Shown here: positions 16,690 through 24,916 of the stretch, one piece after another
Layout: every line of letters starts with the position of its first letter
How positions within the stretch are numbered: the stretch's first letter is position 1
Source: an uncultured Bacillaceae bacterium
GTDB taxonomy: Bacteria; Bacillota; Bacilli; Bacillales; Caldibacillaceae
Direction of reading: 5' to 3'
DNA: 29,032 nt
Assembly: GCA_937983015.1 (NCBI GenBank)
Contig: CALKAK010000202.1
Location: forward strand, 1-29,032
Translations under genes and position numbers: made by a program
The notes under the pieces: generated by a model
Told to the model about the DNA's origin: nothing
Seen by the model: the letters and a program-made list of their open reading frames with translations, nothing else
Databases searched by the model: none

Positions 16690-16977
16690 CCCTTAAAAAT
16701 TGCCTGTCAGCGCCGCTTCGCTGCACCAATCTATACCATGACCTTTATTCATTATTATCATTTTATGTATTGAGATTGTAGCATAATCTTCTGAAAAAAT
16801 GGAAACAAAACGACTCTGTATTCACGTATGTATAGTTTACACGAAAAGCCGATTCCAAGCTAAGGAATTTTCTAGAAATATATATGCAAGTACAAGTGCA
16901 GCAAAATCTTGTATCAATTATATACAAGGCAGGATAAAATTTCCATCTTTTCCGAGAGGGAAATGAAAATAAATAGG
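16690..16977. other. clpX leader and tig-clpX gap
   Basis: About 290 nt of AT-rich sequence between the tig terminator and clpX. It holds the clpX promoter candidates and, in the leader, a small GC-rich hairpin (CAGCG/CGCTG near 16706-16722). I see no gene or known RNA element. Confidence 0.5.
16775..16783 (-). promoter_or_regulatory. Extended -10 promoter of clpX
   Basis: The minus strand reads TATGCTACAAT, an extended -10 element (TGN-TACAAT) with no good -35. A second candidate further up is TTGGAA, 18 nt, TATACA, ending near 16830. Either gives an untranslated leader of roughly 90-150 nt. Confidence 0.5.
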
Positions 16978-17014
16978 AGAAAACAAGGTACGATAATTTC
17001 GCACCTTGTTTTCT
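16978..17014 (-). terminator. Terminator after tig
   Basis: A stem of about 16 bp with one G-U pair (core AAAACAAGGT/ACCTTGTTTT) and a 5-nt loop begins about 25 nt past the tig stop codon. The T-tract is part of the stem and is followed by CTCC, so it may work in both directions. Confidence 0.7.
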
Positions 17015-17039
17015 TTTGAGCAGCCATACGAATTCATGT

Positions 17040-18392
17040 TTAATCTTCAGTATTTTCTTCCTGATCTTTTGTTTCTTCTTTCGGTTGTTCTTTAGGCTCT
17101 TCAACCTTTTCAACTTGTACGGCGGTATCAACAAGTAGATCGACCGCTTTTCTCATGCGTAAGTCGTTTTTCACCGGATCTGTTGAACCGAGCATTTCTT
17201 TAATCTTATCGACCGATAGATTGTACATATCGGCCATTTTTTCCAGCTCTTCGTTGACCTCTTCATCGGTCACTTCGATATTTTCCGCTTCAGCAATGGC
17301 CTCGATGGTTAAATTAGCGCGAACCCGTTTTTCCGCATCTTCACGCATCGATTCTTTTAAATCATCCAATTTATTTCCGGTCATTTGCTGATAAAGGTCT
17401 AAATTCAAGCCTTGGGCGCGAAATTGTTGATTCAGTTCATTGATCATCCGTTCGATCTCGGAATCGATCATTTCTTCAGGAACATCGATTTCTGCGTTTT
17501 TCGCCGCAAGATCGATCACTTCGTTTTCAATACGATGTCTGGCCATATGTTCTTTATTTTCTTGTAGACGTTTCTTGATTTTTTCTTTCAATTCAGCAAA
17601 GGTTTCTACTTCATCATCCACATCTATGGCAAAGTCATCGTCCAGTTCGGGTAACTCTAAAGCTTTTACTTCATGCACTTTGACTTTGAAGACAGCGTCT
17701 TTGCCGGCGAGTTTCTCATCGTGATAATCTTCCGGGAAGGTTACGTTCACTTCTTTTTCATCTCCGGCTCTTACACCGACCAACTGATCTTCTAAACCAG
17801 GGATAAAGCTATTGGATCCTAATTCAAGGGAGTAGTTTTCCGCTTTTCCTCCTTCAAAGGCTTCGCCATCGATAAAGCCTTCAAAGTCGATGACGACCGT
17901 ATCTCCTTTTTCTGCCGGCTCATCTTCTTTTATAACCAGTTCCGCGTAGCGTTTTTGTAAAGTTTCGATCTCGGCATTGACCTCTTCTTCAGTAACTTCC
18001 GTATCCACTTTCGTTACTTCTAATCCTTTGTACTGGCCGAGTTTAACTTCAGGTTTAACAACAACCGTTGCGGTGAGAACGAGATCCTTACCTTTTTCGA
18101 TTTGTTCAATATCGATTTCTGGTTGTGCTACCGGTTCAATTCCGGACTCTTCTACGGCTTTTGCATAGGCGTCCGGTACTACAATATCCAGAGCGTCTTG
18201 ATAAAGAACTTCGACGCCGAAGCGTTTTTCAAAAATCGGCCGTGGCACTCTCCCTTTGCGGAATCCGGGTACGCTAACGTTTTTCACAACTTTCTTAAAC
18301 GCTTGATCCAAAGCCTTATCAAAAGTTTCTGCATCAACTTCGAAGGTTAACTGACCTTTGTTACCTTCTAATTTTTCCCATTTTACAGCCAT
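17040..18392 (-). CDS. tig: Trigger factor, ribosome-associated chaperone
   Basis: Binds ribosomal protein L23 at the exit tunnel and folds nascent chains; it has peptidyl-prolyl isomerase activity. The ribosome-docking signature GFRKGRVPR is at residues 43-51, the FKBP-type domain is at about 150-240 (GDTVVIDFEGFIDGEAFEGG), and the rest is the helical C-terminal chaperone arm. The start ATG has GGAGG six nt upstream. At 450 residues it is longer than the roughly 424 of B. subtilis; the extra length is mostly an acidic, Lys/Glu/Pro-rich tail (about the last 22 residues). It lies upstream of clpX as in most bacteria. Confidence 0.98.
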   Translation of the reverse strand: MAVKWEKLEGNKGQLTFEVDAETFDKALDQAFKKVVKNVSVPGFRKGRVPRPIFEKRFGVEVLYQDALDIVVPDAYAKAVEESGIEPVAQPEIDIEQIEKGKDLVLTATVVVKPEVKLGQYKGLEVTKVDTEVTEEEVNAEIETLQKRYAELVIKEDEPAEKGDTVVIDFEGFIDGEAFEGGKAENYSLELGSNSFIPGLEDQLVGVRAGDEKEVNVTFPEDYHDEKLAGKDAVFKVKVHEVKALELPELDDDFAIDVDDEVETFAELKEKIKKRLQENKEHMARHRIENEVIDLAAKNAEIDVPEEMIDSEIERMINELNQQFRAQGLNLDLYQQMTGNKLDDLKESMREDAEKRVRANLTIEAIAEAENIEVTDEEVNEELEKMADMYNLSVDKIKEMLGSTDPVKNDLRMRKAVDLLVDTAVQVEKVEEPKEQPKEETKDQEENTED

Positions 18393-18524
18393 TCAGTTCC
18401 CTCCAACATCAATTTCTAATCGTTTGCTTTTATGTAGACGGTTTTACCGTATTTGCGTTACTATAGCCCGTACACCATGTACTCCCGAACGTTTCGGAGA
18501 TGAGATAGACATACTAACTTTTCC

Positions 18525-18552
18525 ATTATACCATAGGTTGCTACGGTTTCAA
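18525..18552 (-). promoter_or_regulatory. Sigma-A promoter of tig
   Basis: The minus strand reads TTGAAA, 16 nt, TATAAT with an extended TGG just before the -10. It lies within a few bases of the end of the ysoA gene and leaves a leader of about 125 nt containing small hairpins (such as ACGGT/ACCGT). Confidence 0.75.
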
Positions 18553-18555
18553 CAA

Positions 18556-19551
18556 CTATTCAAGGGGAAGATCGAATTTTTCTTCAACGGATTTAATGAA
18601 TTGAATCAACTCCCGTACTTTTTCTGAATCCACTTCTTCGGGTACTCGCATGTCTGCATCGATATAAGACCTTACCACCGCTAAAAGCGCCTCTCCCCAC
18701 AGTGCGACATCCGTAAATTCCTTTTCTAACGGGTAAATGTTAAAGAAAAACCGCTCCGCCAAAATCAGCGCATTATTCATCAAAGTTGGATTTTCGTGGG
18801 CAAGGCGGTCTTCGATAAACGATTTCACTTCCAGAGCAAAAGGAGATTCTTGTGGCGGTGCATATTCCGGCAGGCGGATACGCACAGTCTTGCCGAATTT
18901 TTTTACCGTCAATAGCTCGTCAAAGCCGATCTCGTACAAAGCATGTAACAAAGCCGTTTTAAGGAAAAAGTTCGCCGAATCATCGACAAGGTAATTTTTT
19001 ATTTCTGAAATATATCGGGGAAGATCTTCTTCCGTTAAATTTCCGATATTCTGAATGACCTCGTTCCAATTACCGTGAAATAAATTTTCAGGCAAATCCT
19101 TCTTCTTATGCGTTACTTGCAGTTCATCCTCGTTATCCGTTAAATTTCGGCAGACTGTCAGCAAATCATGATACTGTTCGATTTTTGCAAAGGGAATTTG
19201 CTGTTCTTCCAACAACATCTGAACGATCTCTTCTACCGCCCGATAGTTCCCCTTTTGAAATAATATACCGATATATAATTCAATCGTCGTAAAATAATCC
19301 CCTATTCCCCGTCGCAACATCGTTTCAACAATTTCTTCCGCTTCATGTAGCTCGCCTTTTTTGATAAAAGCGGCTGTTAAAGAATAGAGTAATTCTGGAT
19401 GTTCGGGCAGGAATTCACGGGCTTGCCGCAAAAGATCGATCGCTTCATCGAATCGACCTTCCTGCAAACAATCCATACCCTTTTTCAATAAACGGTATTC
19501 CAATTGGGGGAAAGGAATCACCTTATCGTTATTAAGGATGCGATCTTTCAT
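18556..19551 (-). CDS. ysoA: TPR-repeat protein YsoA
   Basis: A 331-residue cytoplasmic protein of unknown function, named from its repeat content and its place upstream of tig. Tetratricopeptide-like helix pairs run through the N-terminal half (for example AMDCLQEGRFDEAIDLLRQA-type units at about 25-60, then 60-95 and 95-130). The C-terminal part (about 170-330) is helical and acidic without a motif I know. The ribosome binding site is weak (GTGGT and GAAAG only), which is unusual here, but the upstream promoter and the length support the ATG. The next gene's promoter begins at its stop codon. Confidence 0.88.
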   Translation of the reverse strand: MKDRILNNDKVIPFPQLEYRLLKKGMDCLQEGRFDEAIDLLRQAREFLPEHPELLYSLTAAFIKKGELHEAEEIVETMLRRGIGDYFTTIELYIGILFQKGNYRAVEEIVQMLLEEQQIPFAKIEQYHDLLTVCRNLTDNEDELQVTHKKKDLPENLFHGNWNEVIQNIGNLTEEDLPRYISEIKNYLVDDSANFFLKTALLHALYEIGFDELLTVKKFGKTVRIRLPEYAPPQESPFALEVKSFIEDRLAHENPTLMNNALILAERFFFNIYPLEKEFTDVALWGEALLAVVRSYIDADMRVPEEVDSEKVRELIQFIKSVEEKFDLPLE

Positions 19552-19584
19552 CTTTCATACCACATTTCTGCTATATTTGCGTTC

Positions 19585-19613
19585 AGTTTAACATGTTCCA
19601 TCGTAAATGCCAA
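19585..19613 (-). promoter_or_regulatory. Sigma-A promoter of ysoA
   Basis: The minus strand reads TTGGCA, 17 nt, TAAACT, about 35 nt before the ysoA start. Confidence 0.65.
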
Positions 19614-19633
19614 ATGATGAGACAAGCGAACAA

Positions 19634-19661
19634 TAAAAAAGCTTACCGCTTCCGGCAAGCT
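19634..19661 (-). terminator. Terminator after tRNA-Arg(CCT)
   Basis: A 9-bp stem with one G-U pair (AGCTTGCCG paired with CGGTAAGCT, tetraloop GAAG) runs into six T on the minus strand, starting 8 nt past the tRNA 3' end. Confidence 0.85.
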
Positions 19662-19669
19662 GAATGTTA

Positions 19670-19743
19670 CGTCCCAGGAGAGATTTGAACTCCCGACCTA
19701 CAGCTTAGGAGGCTGTCGCTCTATCCACCTGAGCTACTGGGAC
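19670..19743 (-). tRNA. tRNA-Arg (anticodon CCT)
   Basis: A complete 74-nt cloverleaf on the minus strand: acceptor GTCCCAG/CTGGGAC with discriminator G, anticodon stem ACAGC/GCTGT with loop CTCCTAA, and T-arm GGGAG/CTCTC around TTCAAAT. The anticodon CCT reads AGG. The 3' CCA is not encoded and must be added. Confidence 0.95.
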
Positions 19744-19780
19744 AAATTTGAAATTGTTTGCTTCTAATTTTCCATCGACT

Positions 19781-19789
19781 ATTGTACCA
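19781..19789 (-). promoter_or_regulatory. Extended -10 promoter of tRNA-Arg(CCT)
   Basis: The minus strand reads TGG-TACAAT about 38 nt before the tRNA 5' end, with no clear -35. A separate promoter is expected because tRNA-Arg(TCT) upstream has its own terminator. Confidence 0.5.
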
Positions 19790-19821
19790 TAAATGGATAT
19801 CATGCGCCATATTTTTTAATT

Positions 19822-20716
19822 TTATCGATAAATAATCATCACTGATGCAAACGAAAAACCGTGTGCGCCTTGGGAAGGCAGAGTTTCGTTAATAATTTCA
19901 TGTTCCCGGCGATCATCGACTCCACGATATATTAACCTTTTTATATTATCCTTCCTATTTTCTTCATGACCGATAAACGTTTGATACCAATTCACAGCCC
20001 CTGGAAAAACGCCACCCCATTTTTTATAAACTGAGGGTTATTCAATAGCGGTTTCGGCGGGATAAAATTCTCTCACGTATTTATAAAACTAATTGCATAA
20101 AATTTCTTCTCTTGATCCTCTAGCAATTTAATCGCTTCGTTTTTCGGTAATTTCCAAACTTCAACCGCATCCTCCTGTTATAAGGAAAGAACATATTATA
20201 AAGTGGTGGATACTCGGGTACATAATAAACGGTCGATTCGCGTCAGACGTTCTTTTCCATGATCGAAAAGATTTCTTAAATATAAAATGTGCAGGTGTTA
20301 AGGTGCTTTTTTTGCCGATCGTTTTAATTTTCATTCGTCGCTTTGGCAACCGGTAAAATCCGGCTACAACATGATAAGCTTCCGAAACCGCCCCACATAG
20401 TCCTCTGGGAGTTTTGGCGGAAACGTTTGAAACTAGATGCACCGGATAGGGAATAGGTTGATTTTCGCCAAATCCCGCTGAATATTTAATGCGAGGTCAA
20501 TGGACAAATGTCCCCTATCGTCAATAAGTGTTGTATTTACATACAAGTGAAAGTCAATATCGCCACATCCGGTAAAAAGTCTTCTTTCATCACCGAACCG
20601 TGAAGAATGAGCCCGATAAAATCATGATCCGTATGCTTTATATAAATCTCCGTAGTTTGTTAAACGATCCGCTCAGTAACTTCAGGTAAATTGGCTAAGT
20701 TGATCCTCAGCTTCAT
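19822..20716 (-). pseudogene. Decayed nucleotidyltransferase-like gene
   Basis: No intact frame spans this stretch, but successive frames of the minus strand read as pieces of one protein. It starts MKLRINLANLPEVTERIV, then a TAA at 20660-20662, then LILHGSVMKEDFLPDV. After a frameshift near 20558-20567 it reads GDIDFHLYVN and IQRDLAKINLFP. A further shift near 20450 leads to VSEAYHVVAGFYRLP, and more stops and shifts lie in the C-terminal half. HGS followed about a dozen residues later by DID is the nucleotidyltransferase active-site pattern (GS...DxD). The native role is unknown; an aminoglycoside-adenylyltransferase-like or minimal nucleotidyltransferase is plausible. The borders are approximate. 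Confidence 0.7.
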
Positions 20717-20795
20717 CCCTCTCGTCAAGCGGCATATCTACCCAGTTAATGATTAAATCTTTACAAATTATACCACTTCCTACATGTTTTATGAC

Positions 20796-20845
20796 AAAAT
20801 AAAAACATGCCGAACCGCTTGAATGACGAGCGATCGGCATGTTTT
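20796..20845 (-). terminator. Terminator after tRNA-Arg(TCT)
   Basis: A stem of about 12 bp (AAACATGCCGA with TCGGCATGTTT) with an inner CGCT/AGCG helix is followed on the minus strand by a T-rich tail (TTTTTATTTT). Confidence 0.88.
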
Positions 20846-20872
20846 GTTGATGTGTTCCGAATCTTTTTAATA

Positions 20873-20946
20873 CGTCCCAGGAGAGATTCGAACTCCCGAC
20901 CGACGGTTTAGAAGACCGTTGCTCTATCCAGCTGAGCTACTGGGAC
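20873..20946 (-). tRNA. tRNA-Arg (anticodon TCT)
   Basis: A complete 74-nt cloverleaf on the minus strand with the same acceptor (GTCCCAG/CTGGGAC) and T-arm as the other arginine tRNA. The anticodon stem is ACGGT/ACCGT with loop CTTCTAA. The anticodon TCT reads AGA and AGG. CCA is not encoded. Confidence 0.95.
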
Positions 20947-20980
20947 ACACTGTTCGTTGTTAACCCCACAGACACATTTT

Positions 20981-21009
20981 ATTTTAAAATAGAAAACCGT
21001 GATTGTCAA
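20981..21009 (-). promoter_or_regulatory. Sigma-A promoter of tRNA-Arg(TCT)
   Basis: The minus strand reads TTGACA, 17 nt, TAAAAT, a near-consensus promoter about 35 nt before the tRNA. Confidence 0.85.
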
Positions 21010-21047
21010 TTGTTTTTCTCAATCATTTTTTAGGAAAAAGCGGATCA

Positions 21048-21545
21048 TCAGTCTGAAAGAGGGATCGTCATTAAAGCATTCTTGGGATACTCAAAAACCG
21101 TAACCTTCTTTTCTTTTCCCGTCAATTCAAGGAGAAGATACGTTTTCTCCTGTTTGAGCCGGGGATAACGCAAGCTGCCGGGATTCATGAACCAGATGCG
21201 ATCGATTTGTTCTACACCCAGTACATGACTATGGCCGAAACAAACGATCGTCGCTTCGTTTTCTTGTGCCACATACTTTAGCCGTAATAAACCATTTTTT
21301 ACGCCATATAGATGGCCGTGGGTCACTAAGATCCGCTCATCTCCTGCTTCTACGAGAAGCTGGTTCGGAAATGGCGCATAATCGCAATTCCCGCGAACAA
21401 CCCGATAAGCTTCAAGCTCAGGGGCATGATGATCCAGTTCCGAGTCGCCACAGTGAATAAAACTTGTCGCATCAGCATGCAATTCCGTAAGGTTTTTCAA
21501 CTCTTTTCTTAAACCGTGACTATCGCTAACGATCAAAATTTTCAT
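21048..21545 (-). CDS. ysnB: YfcE/YsnB-type metallophosphoesterase
   Basis: A two-metal phosphodiesterase of the MJ0936/YfcE family; the natural substrate is not known. All metal motifs are present: DSH (D8, H10), CGDSE, GNCD, THGH and GHSH. The ATG preceded by AGGTGA gives 165 residues; an in-frame TTG one codon earlier touches the rdgB stop. It follows rdgB with a gap of 3 nt, so the two are co-transcribed, as in B. subtilis ysnA-ysnB. No terminator is visible after it, and transcripts could run on into the tRNA-Arg(TCT) unit. Confidence 0.93.
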   Translation of the reverse strand: MKILIVSDSHGLRKELKNLTELHADATSFIHCGDSELDHHAPELEAYRVVRGNCDYAPFPNQLLVEAGDERILVTHGHLYGVKNGLLRLKYVAQENEATIVCFGHSHVLGVEQIDRIWFMNPGSLRYPRLKQEKTYLLLELTGKEKKVTVFEYPKNALMTIPLSD

Positions 21546-21548
21546 CAA

Positions 21549-22151
21549 TTATTCACCTGTCCATTCATTCTCCAGCCAATTTTTGAATTTAGCCAAAGCC
21601 TTGCCGCGGTGGCTCACACTGTGCTTTTCGGCCGGAGTCATTTCCGCCATCGTTTTTCCTTGTTCCGGAACATAAAAAATCGGATCGTAGCCAAAGCCAT
21701 TTTCGCCACGTTTTTCCCGTAAAATAACACCGTCACAACGACCTTCAAACAACAAGGGTTCCCGACCAGGAACAACAACCGCTAACACACATATAAAATG
21801 GGCGGTCCGCTCATTATCAGGTACATCCTTCAGTTCTTCCAGTACTTTTTGAATATTGCGTTCATCGTTTTTCGGCTCGCCAGCATAGCGGGCAGAATAG
21901 ACTCCCGGTCGACCGCCGAGGGCATCAATTGCTAATCCAGAATCGTCAGCAATCACTGGACAATTGAGTTGATTTGCGATCTCCTTCGCCTTTAACAAAG
22001 CATTTTCCTGAAATGTCTGGCCGGTCTCTTCAACATCAGGTATTTCTGGATAGTCCAATAAAGTTTTTACTTGATAGCCAAGAGGTGCAAACATTTCCTG
22101 AAATTCTTTAGCTTTACCCGGGTTTTTCGTTGCGATCACAATTTCCTTCAT
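21549..22151 (-). CDS. rdgB: XTP/dITP diphosphatase (RdgB/HAM1 family)
   Basis: Hydrolyses non-canonical purine triphosphates (XTP, dITP, ITP) to monophosphates, keeping them out of DNA and RNA. The substrate motif TKNPGKAKEF (residues 8-17), the acidic ADDSGLAIDALGGRPGVYSARYAG block and the GFGYDPIF ... HSVSHRGKA C-terminal signature are all present. Its 200 residues match the family (B. subtilis YsnA about 198). It has its own promoter. In B. subtilis rph lies directly upstream of this gene; here there is only a terminator and a promoter. Confidence 0.96.
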   Translation of the reverse strand: MKEIVIATKNPGKAKEFQEMFAPLGYQVKTLLDYPEIPDVEETGQTFQENALLKAKEIANQLNCPVIADDSGLAIDALGGRPGVYSARYAGEPKNDERNIQKVLEELKDVPDNERTAHFICVLAVVVPGREPLLFEGRCDGVILREKRGENGFGYDPIFYVPEQGKTMAEMTPAEKHSVSHRGKALAKFKNWLENEWTGE

Positions 22152-22191
22152 AGGTCATTCTCCGTTCGTCCCTGATTTCGCTACGGTATTT

Positions 22192-22219
22192 ATTATATAG
22201 GAATTGTTAAAAATAGCAA
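22192..22219 (-). promoter_or_regulatory. Sigma-A promoter of rdgB-ysnB
   Basis: The minus strand reads TTGCTA, 16 nt, TATAAT, about 40 nt before the rdgB start and just after the gerM terminator. Confidence 0.7.
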
Positions 22220-22228
22220 ATAGCGTAT

Positions 22229-22264
22229 AAAAAACGAGGCTGTATTTTGAGTCAGCCCCGTTTT
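22229..22264 (-). terminator. Terminator after gerM
   Basis: A 12-bp stem with one G-U pair (AAAACGGGGCTG paired with CAGCCTCGTTTT, 10-nt loop) is followed by T residues on the minus strand. It starts a few bases after the gerM stop. Confidence 0.85.
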
Positions 22265-22269
22265 CCTCT

Positions 22270-23325
22270 TTATAAACCGCTCGTGTTTACATGTTCCGGC
22301 CTTGTCACGGGAAGTGTGATCGGTTCCCCTTCTTGATTGAGGATCTGGTCTTCGCCATTCACCTTAATAGTAATTCCCTCTATTCCTTCATTTTCCGTCA
22401 ATGTCAAGGCGATCGTATCCAATACTCCCTTGGCGATAATTTTTTGATCGTAACTGCTTAATATATTTTCGTTAAAGTTCAAAGTCACGATCCCATCTTT
22501 AATTTCCGGCTCTTCAACGAGTACAACATCCGGCATAAACAGACTGTATAACTTGGAATCCAATCCCGGTCCTTTGATTAATTCAGTGACCGCTGCGGTG
22601 ACAAAATCCTCGTCATCAAGCTCTAACGAAATTCGTTTCGTAACCGGTACATAATAGACTTCGTGGTCATTTTGCGCCACAAAATAAATGACTACCGGAC
22701 GTGTGTTCGTTATATCCACAACATCCGAGTGTTCCAGATTAATCCCGATTTGTCGATTCAACGTTTTCGGAATCGGCGTACCTTTTACAGGCATTTCCGT
22801 AAGTTCATTTCCGTTCAATAATAATTTCACTCGATCCACAGTATCGAATTGTGTGAGTGTCCATGTCACGGCTTGTAAGATCTTCAACTCATCTTCAGGA
22901 GCGTATTCGGCGAATTCCCGGGAAAAATCGACCGTTGCCAGTCCGTCACTTATATCAACTGTCATCTCCGTTCCCGCTGGTAAGACCGTGCGAAAATCAG
23001 GTGGCAAGGCATTTTCTAACGGCCCACCCGTGACGAGATGTTCCAGAGCTTGCTTGGCGACACTTTCCGTATTCGGTAGAGAGAACGTGCGCGGTACAAC
23101 ATAGCCGTTGCGATCTATCAAATACAGTTCCGTCTTGATCGCTGACCCATCATTTTCTACAAGCCCTGAATCATCCTCTTCCGTCATACGATCTTCTTCA
23201 TATGTGACGTCCTGCGGCGGATCGATAGCTTCTTTACCGGACTTAAACATGCCGCATCCTGTTAATAACAGCAGTAATGCGGCGAACACCATCAGAAAAC
23301 GAATTTTCTTCGTTCTCAACCTCAT
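22270..23325 (-). CDS. gerM: Germination/sporulation lipoprotein GerM
   Basis: A lipoprotein needed for normal cortex formation and germination; in B. subtilis it is made under sigma-E. The chosen start (MRLRTKKIRFLM) gives a signal peptide with lipobox LLTGC and lipidated C24. An acidic linker and two GerMN domains follow (about residues 70-195 and 215-345; note the repeated LEHLVTGGP and TELIKGPG segments). The length is 351 against about 366 in B. subtilis. Start selection is uncertain: GGGGGG abuts this ATG, and a TTG two codons later has better spacing. A longer reading upstream adds 22 residues without a ribosome binding site. Confidence 0.93.
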   Translation of the reverse strand: MRLRTKKIRFLMVFAALLLLLTGCGMFKSGKEAIDPPQDVTYEEDRMTEEDDSGLVENDGSAIKTELYLIDRNGYVVPRTFSLPNTESVAKQALEHLVTGGPLENALPPDFRTVLPAGTEMTVDISDGLATVDFSREFAEYAPEDELKILQAVTWTLTQFDTVDRVKLLLNGNELTEMPVKGTPIPKTLNRQIGINLEHSDVVDITNTRPVVIYFVAQNDHEVYYVPVTKRISLELDDEDFVTAAVTELIKGPGLDSKLYSLFMPDVVLVEEPEIKDGIVTLNFNENILSSYDQKIIAKGVLDTIALTLTENEGIEGITIKVNGEDQILNQEGEPITLPVTRPEHVNTSGL

Positions 23326-23490
23326 CCCCCCGCGGTAGATAGTTTGTACTACATGTATACGGCTTTTCCAAAGAAATAGACCGGCTTTCAAGAAAAAAAT
23401 CGGACAAATAATTCGTATGAAAAACCTTATCGTTTACCGGGAGGGATTTTGAATCCATAAATCTTCTCCGTTTAAAAGAGGAAGACTTGC

Positions 23491-24306
23491 TTACAGGTGA
23501 ACATGTTCGGTTAATTGGATGCGTTCGATATCAAAATTATCCATTTCCAGCCATTGTTCGGCGATGGAGCGAAATAATTGTTTCGAACCCGTCGTCAAAA
23601 ATTTATGGGTCGGTTGCTGATCCGGTGGTGCTAATAGTTCAAGATGGTCAAGGATGACGCTCGCTTCCCGGGCGGTTTCTTCTCCCGAGCTAATCACTTT
23701 GACACGGTTAGCGAAAAATGAACGAATAAAAGGTTCTAACAACGGATAATGGGTACAGCCCAAAATCAGCGTGTCAATATCGTATTGCTTTAACGGTTTT
23801 AGGGATTCGTACACGATGGATTTCGCTAGAGGACTTTGATATTCGCCACTTTCAACAAGAGGAACGAATTTGGGGCAGGCTAGCCCATAAACGGAAATAT
23901 AACGACGAATCGATTTTAACGCTTTTTCGTAGGCTTTGCTGCGGATCGTTGTTTCCGTCCCGATCACAGCGATTGAATTTCGTTTCGATACCTTGATCGC
24001 CGCTCGCGCTCCGGGATGGATCACTCCTAATACCGGAATGGGTAGGGCTTTACGAATCTCTTCCAAACTAACCGACGTGATGGTATTACAGGCAATGATG
24101 AGCATTTTAATATCATACTGACGCAAATACTGGATGATTTCCCAGGTGAACTGTTTAATTTCTTCCACCGGTCTTGAACCGTAAGGACAGCGTGCCGTAT
24201 CACCTAAGTATAGTATTGACTCGTTAGGTAACTGGCGCATGACCTCCTTGGCGACGGTCAAGCCGCCTACGCCAGAATCGATGATGCCGATCGGTTTATC
24301 AGTCAA
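23491..24306 (-). CDS. racE: Glutamate racemase
   Basis: Interconverts L- and D-glutamate and supplies D-Glu for peptidoglycan. The two catalytic cysteines lie in IACNT (C73) and GCTHYP (near residue 184), with the N-terminal GIIDSGVGGLTV and GDTARCPYG motifs that bind substrate. The TTG start, eight nt after GGGGAG, gives 271 residues and aligns with the start of B. subtilis RacE (272). A TTG six codons upstream lacks a ribosome binding site. It begins 14 nt after ysmB and is probably co-transcribed with it. Confidence 0.97.
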   Translation of the reverse strand: MTDKPIGIIDSGVGGLTVAKEVMRQLPNESILYLGDTARCPYGSRPVEEIKQFTWEIIQYLRQYDIKMLIIACNTITSVSLEEIRKALPIPVLGVIHPGARAAIKVSKRNSIAVIGTETTIRSKAYEKALKSIRRYISVYGLACPKFVPLVESGEYQSPLAKSIVYESLKPLKQYDIDTLILGCTHYPLLEPFIRSFFANRVKVISSGEETAREASVILDHLELLAPPDQQPTHKFLTTGSKQLFRSIAEQWLEMDNFDIERIQLTEHVHL

Positions 24307-24320
24307 GTAAATAACTCCCC

Positions 24321-24773
24321 TCAATCTTTCATTTTATCAAGAAGTTTTGCTAGTTCGCTTTGTAACCGGCGAACATCCTCTTGAGAATACTCGCTCAATA
24401 TTTCTGATAGGTAAAGTTGTCTTTTTTTAATAACTTCAGAAATGATCGATTTGCCTTCCGCTAAAAGCTGAATCTGCACTACTCTGCGATCATCTTTATC
24501 TTTGATCCGTTTTACCAATCCGTTTTTCTCCAGACGATCGATGATATCGGTGGTCGTACTAAATGCCAGATGCATTTTCTTCGACAAATCACCGATCGTC
24601 ATATCCCCTTCATCATATAACCACTGTAGTGCTAAAAACTGAGGCGGGGTAATGGAATAATGTCGTAAGATTTCCCGACCCTTCCGTTTAATTATATGCG
24701 ATATGTACCGTAATTTTTTTTCAATATCACTAACTACTTCCGATGAAATTTGCTGTTGTAACTCTTTTTCCAA
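24321..24773 (-). CDS. ysmB: MarR-family regulator YsmB
   Basis: A winged-helix DNA-binding protein, probably dimeric. The MarR core is clear: helix LRYISHIIKRKGREILR, the recognition region DLSKKMHLAFSTTTDIIDRLEKNGLV at about 63-88, and the wing with the DRR signature (DKDDRRVVQIQL). Its 150 residues are normal for the family. The start is a TTG seven nt after AAGGAGG. It is the first gene of a ysmB-racE unit and lies directly downstream of gerE. The ligand and targets are unknown. Confidence 0.93.
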   Translation of the reverse strand: MEKELQQQISSEVVSDIEKKLRYISHIIKRKGREILRHYSITPPQFLALQWLYDEGDMTIGDLSKKMHLAFSTTTDIIDRLEKNGLVKRIKDKDDRRVVQIQLLAEGKSIISEVIKKRQLYLSEILSEYSQEDVRRLQSELAKLLDKMKD

Positions 24774-24815
24774 ACCCTAACCTCCTTCAATGTAACGACG
24801 TCATCACTAAAGTTT

Positions 24816-24844
24816 ATTGTCTAATTTTTTCAACCGGAATTCAA
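24816..24844 (-). promoter_or_regulatory. Sigma-A promoter of ysmB-racE
   Basis: The minus strand reads TTGAAT, 17 nt, GACAAT, about 43 nt before the ysmB start. Confidence 0.5.
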
Positions 24845-24916
24845 GCTTAATCTTCCTCTATTTTGGAAATGGACATTTCACTCCCCTTTGCATAACCTAC
24901 CAATGAAACGTATCAT

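Noticed and set aside
16763..17134. Minus-strand open frame of 123 codons overlapping the tig 3' end
   Set aside because: Low-complexity Lys-rich start, overlap with tig in another frame and with its terminator, and no ribosome binding site.
20161..20442. Minus-strand open frame of 93 codons as a stand-alone gene
   Set aside because: It has no ribosome binding site, and its N-terminal half continues the decayed nucleotidyltransferase in a shifted frame.
23326..23490. Sigma-E promoter of gerM
   Set aside because: CATACGAA and TATACATG are partial -10 matches, but neither has a convincing -35 at the right spacing.
24783..24815. MarR-type operator around GACGTC upstream of ysmB
   Set aside because: Only a 6-bp palindromic core; the flanks are not symmetric.
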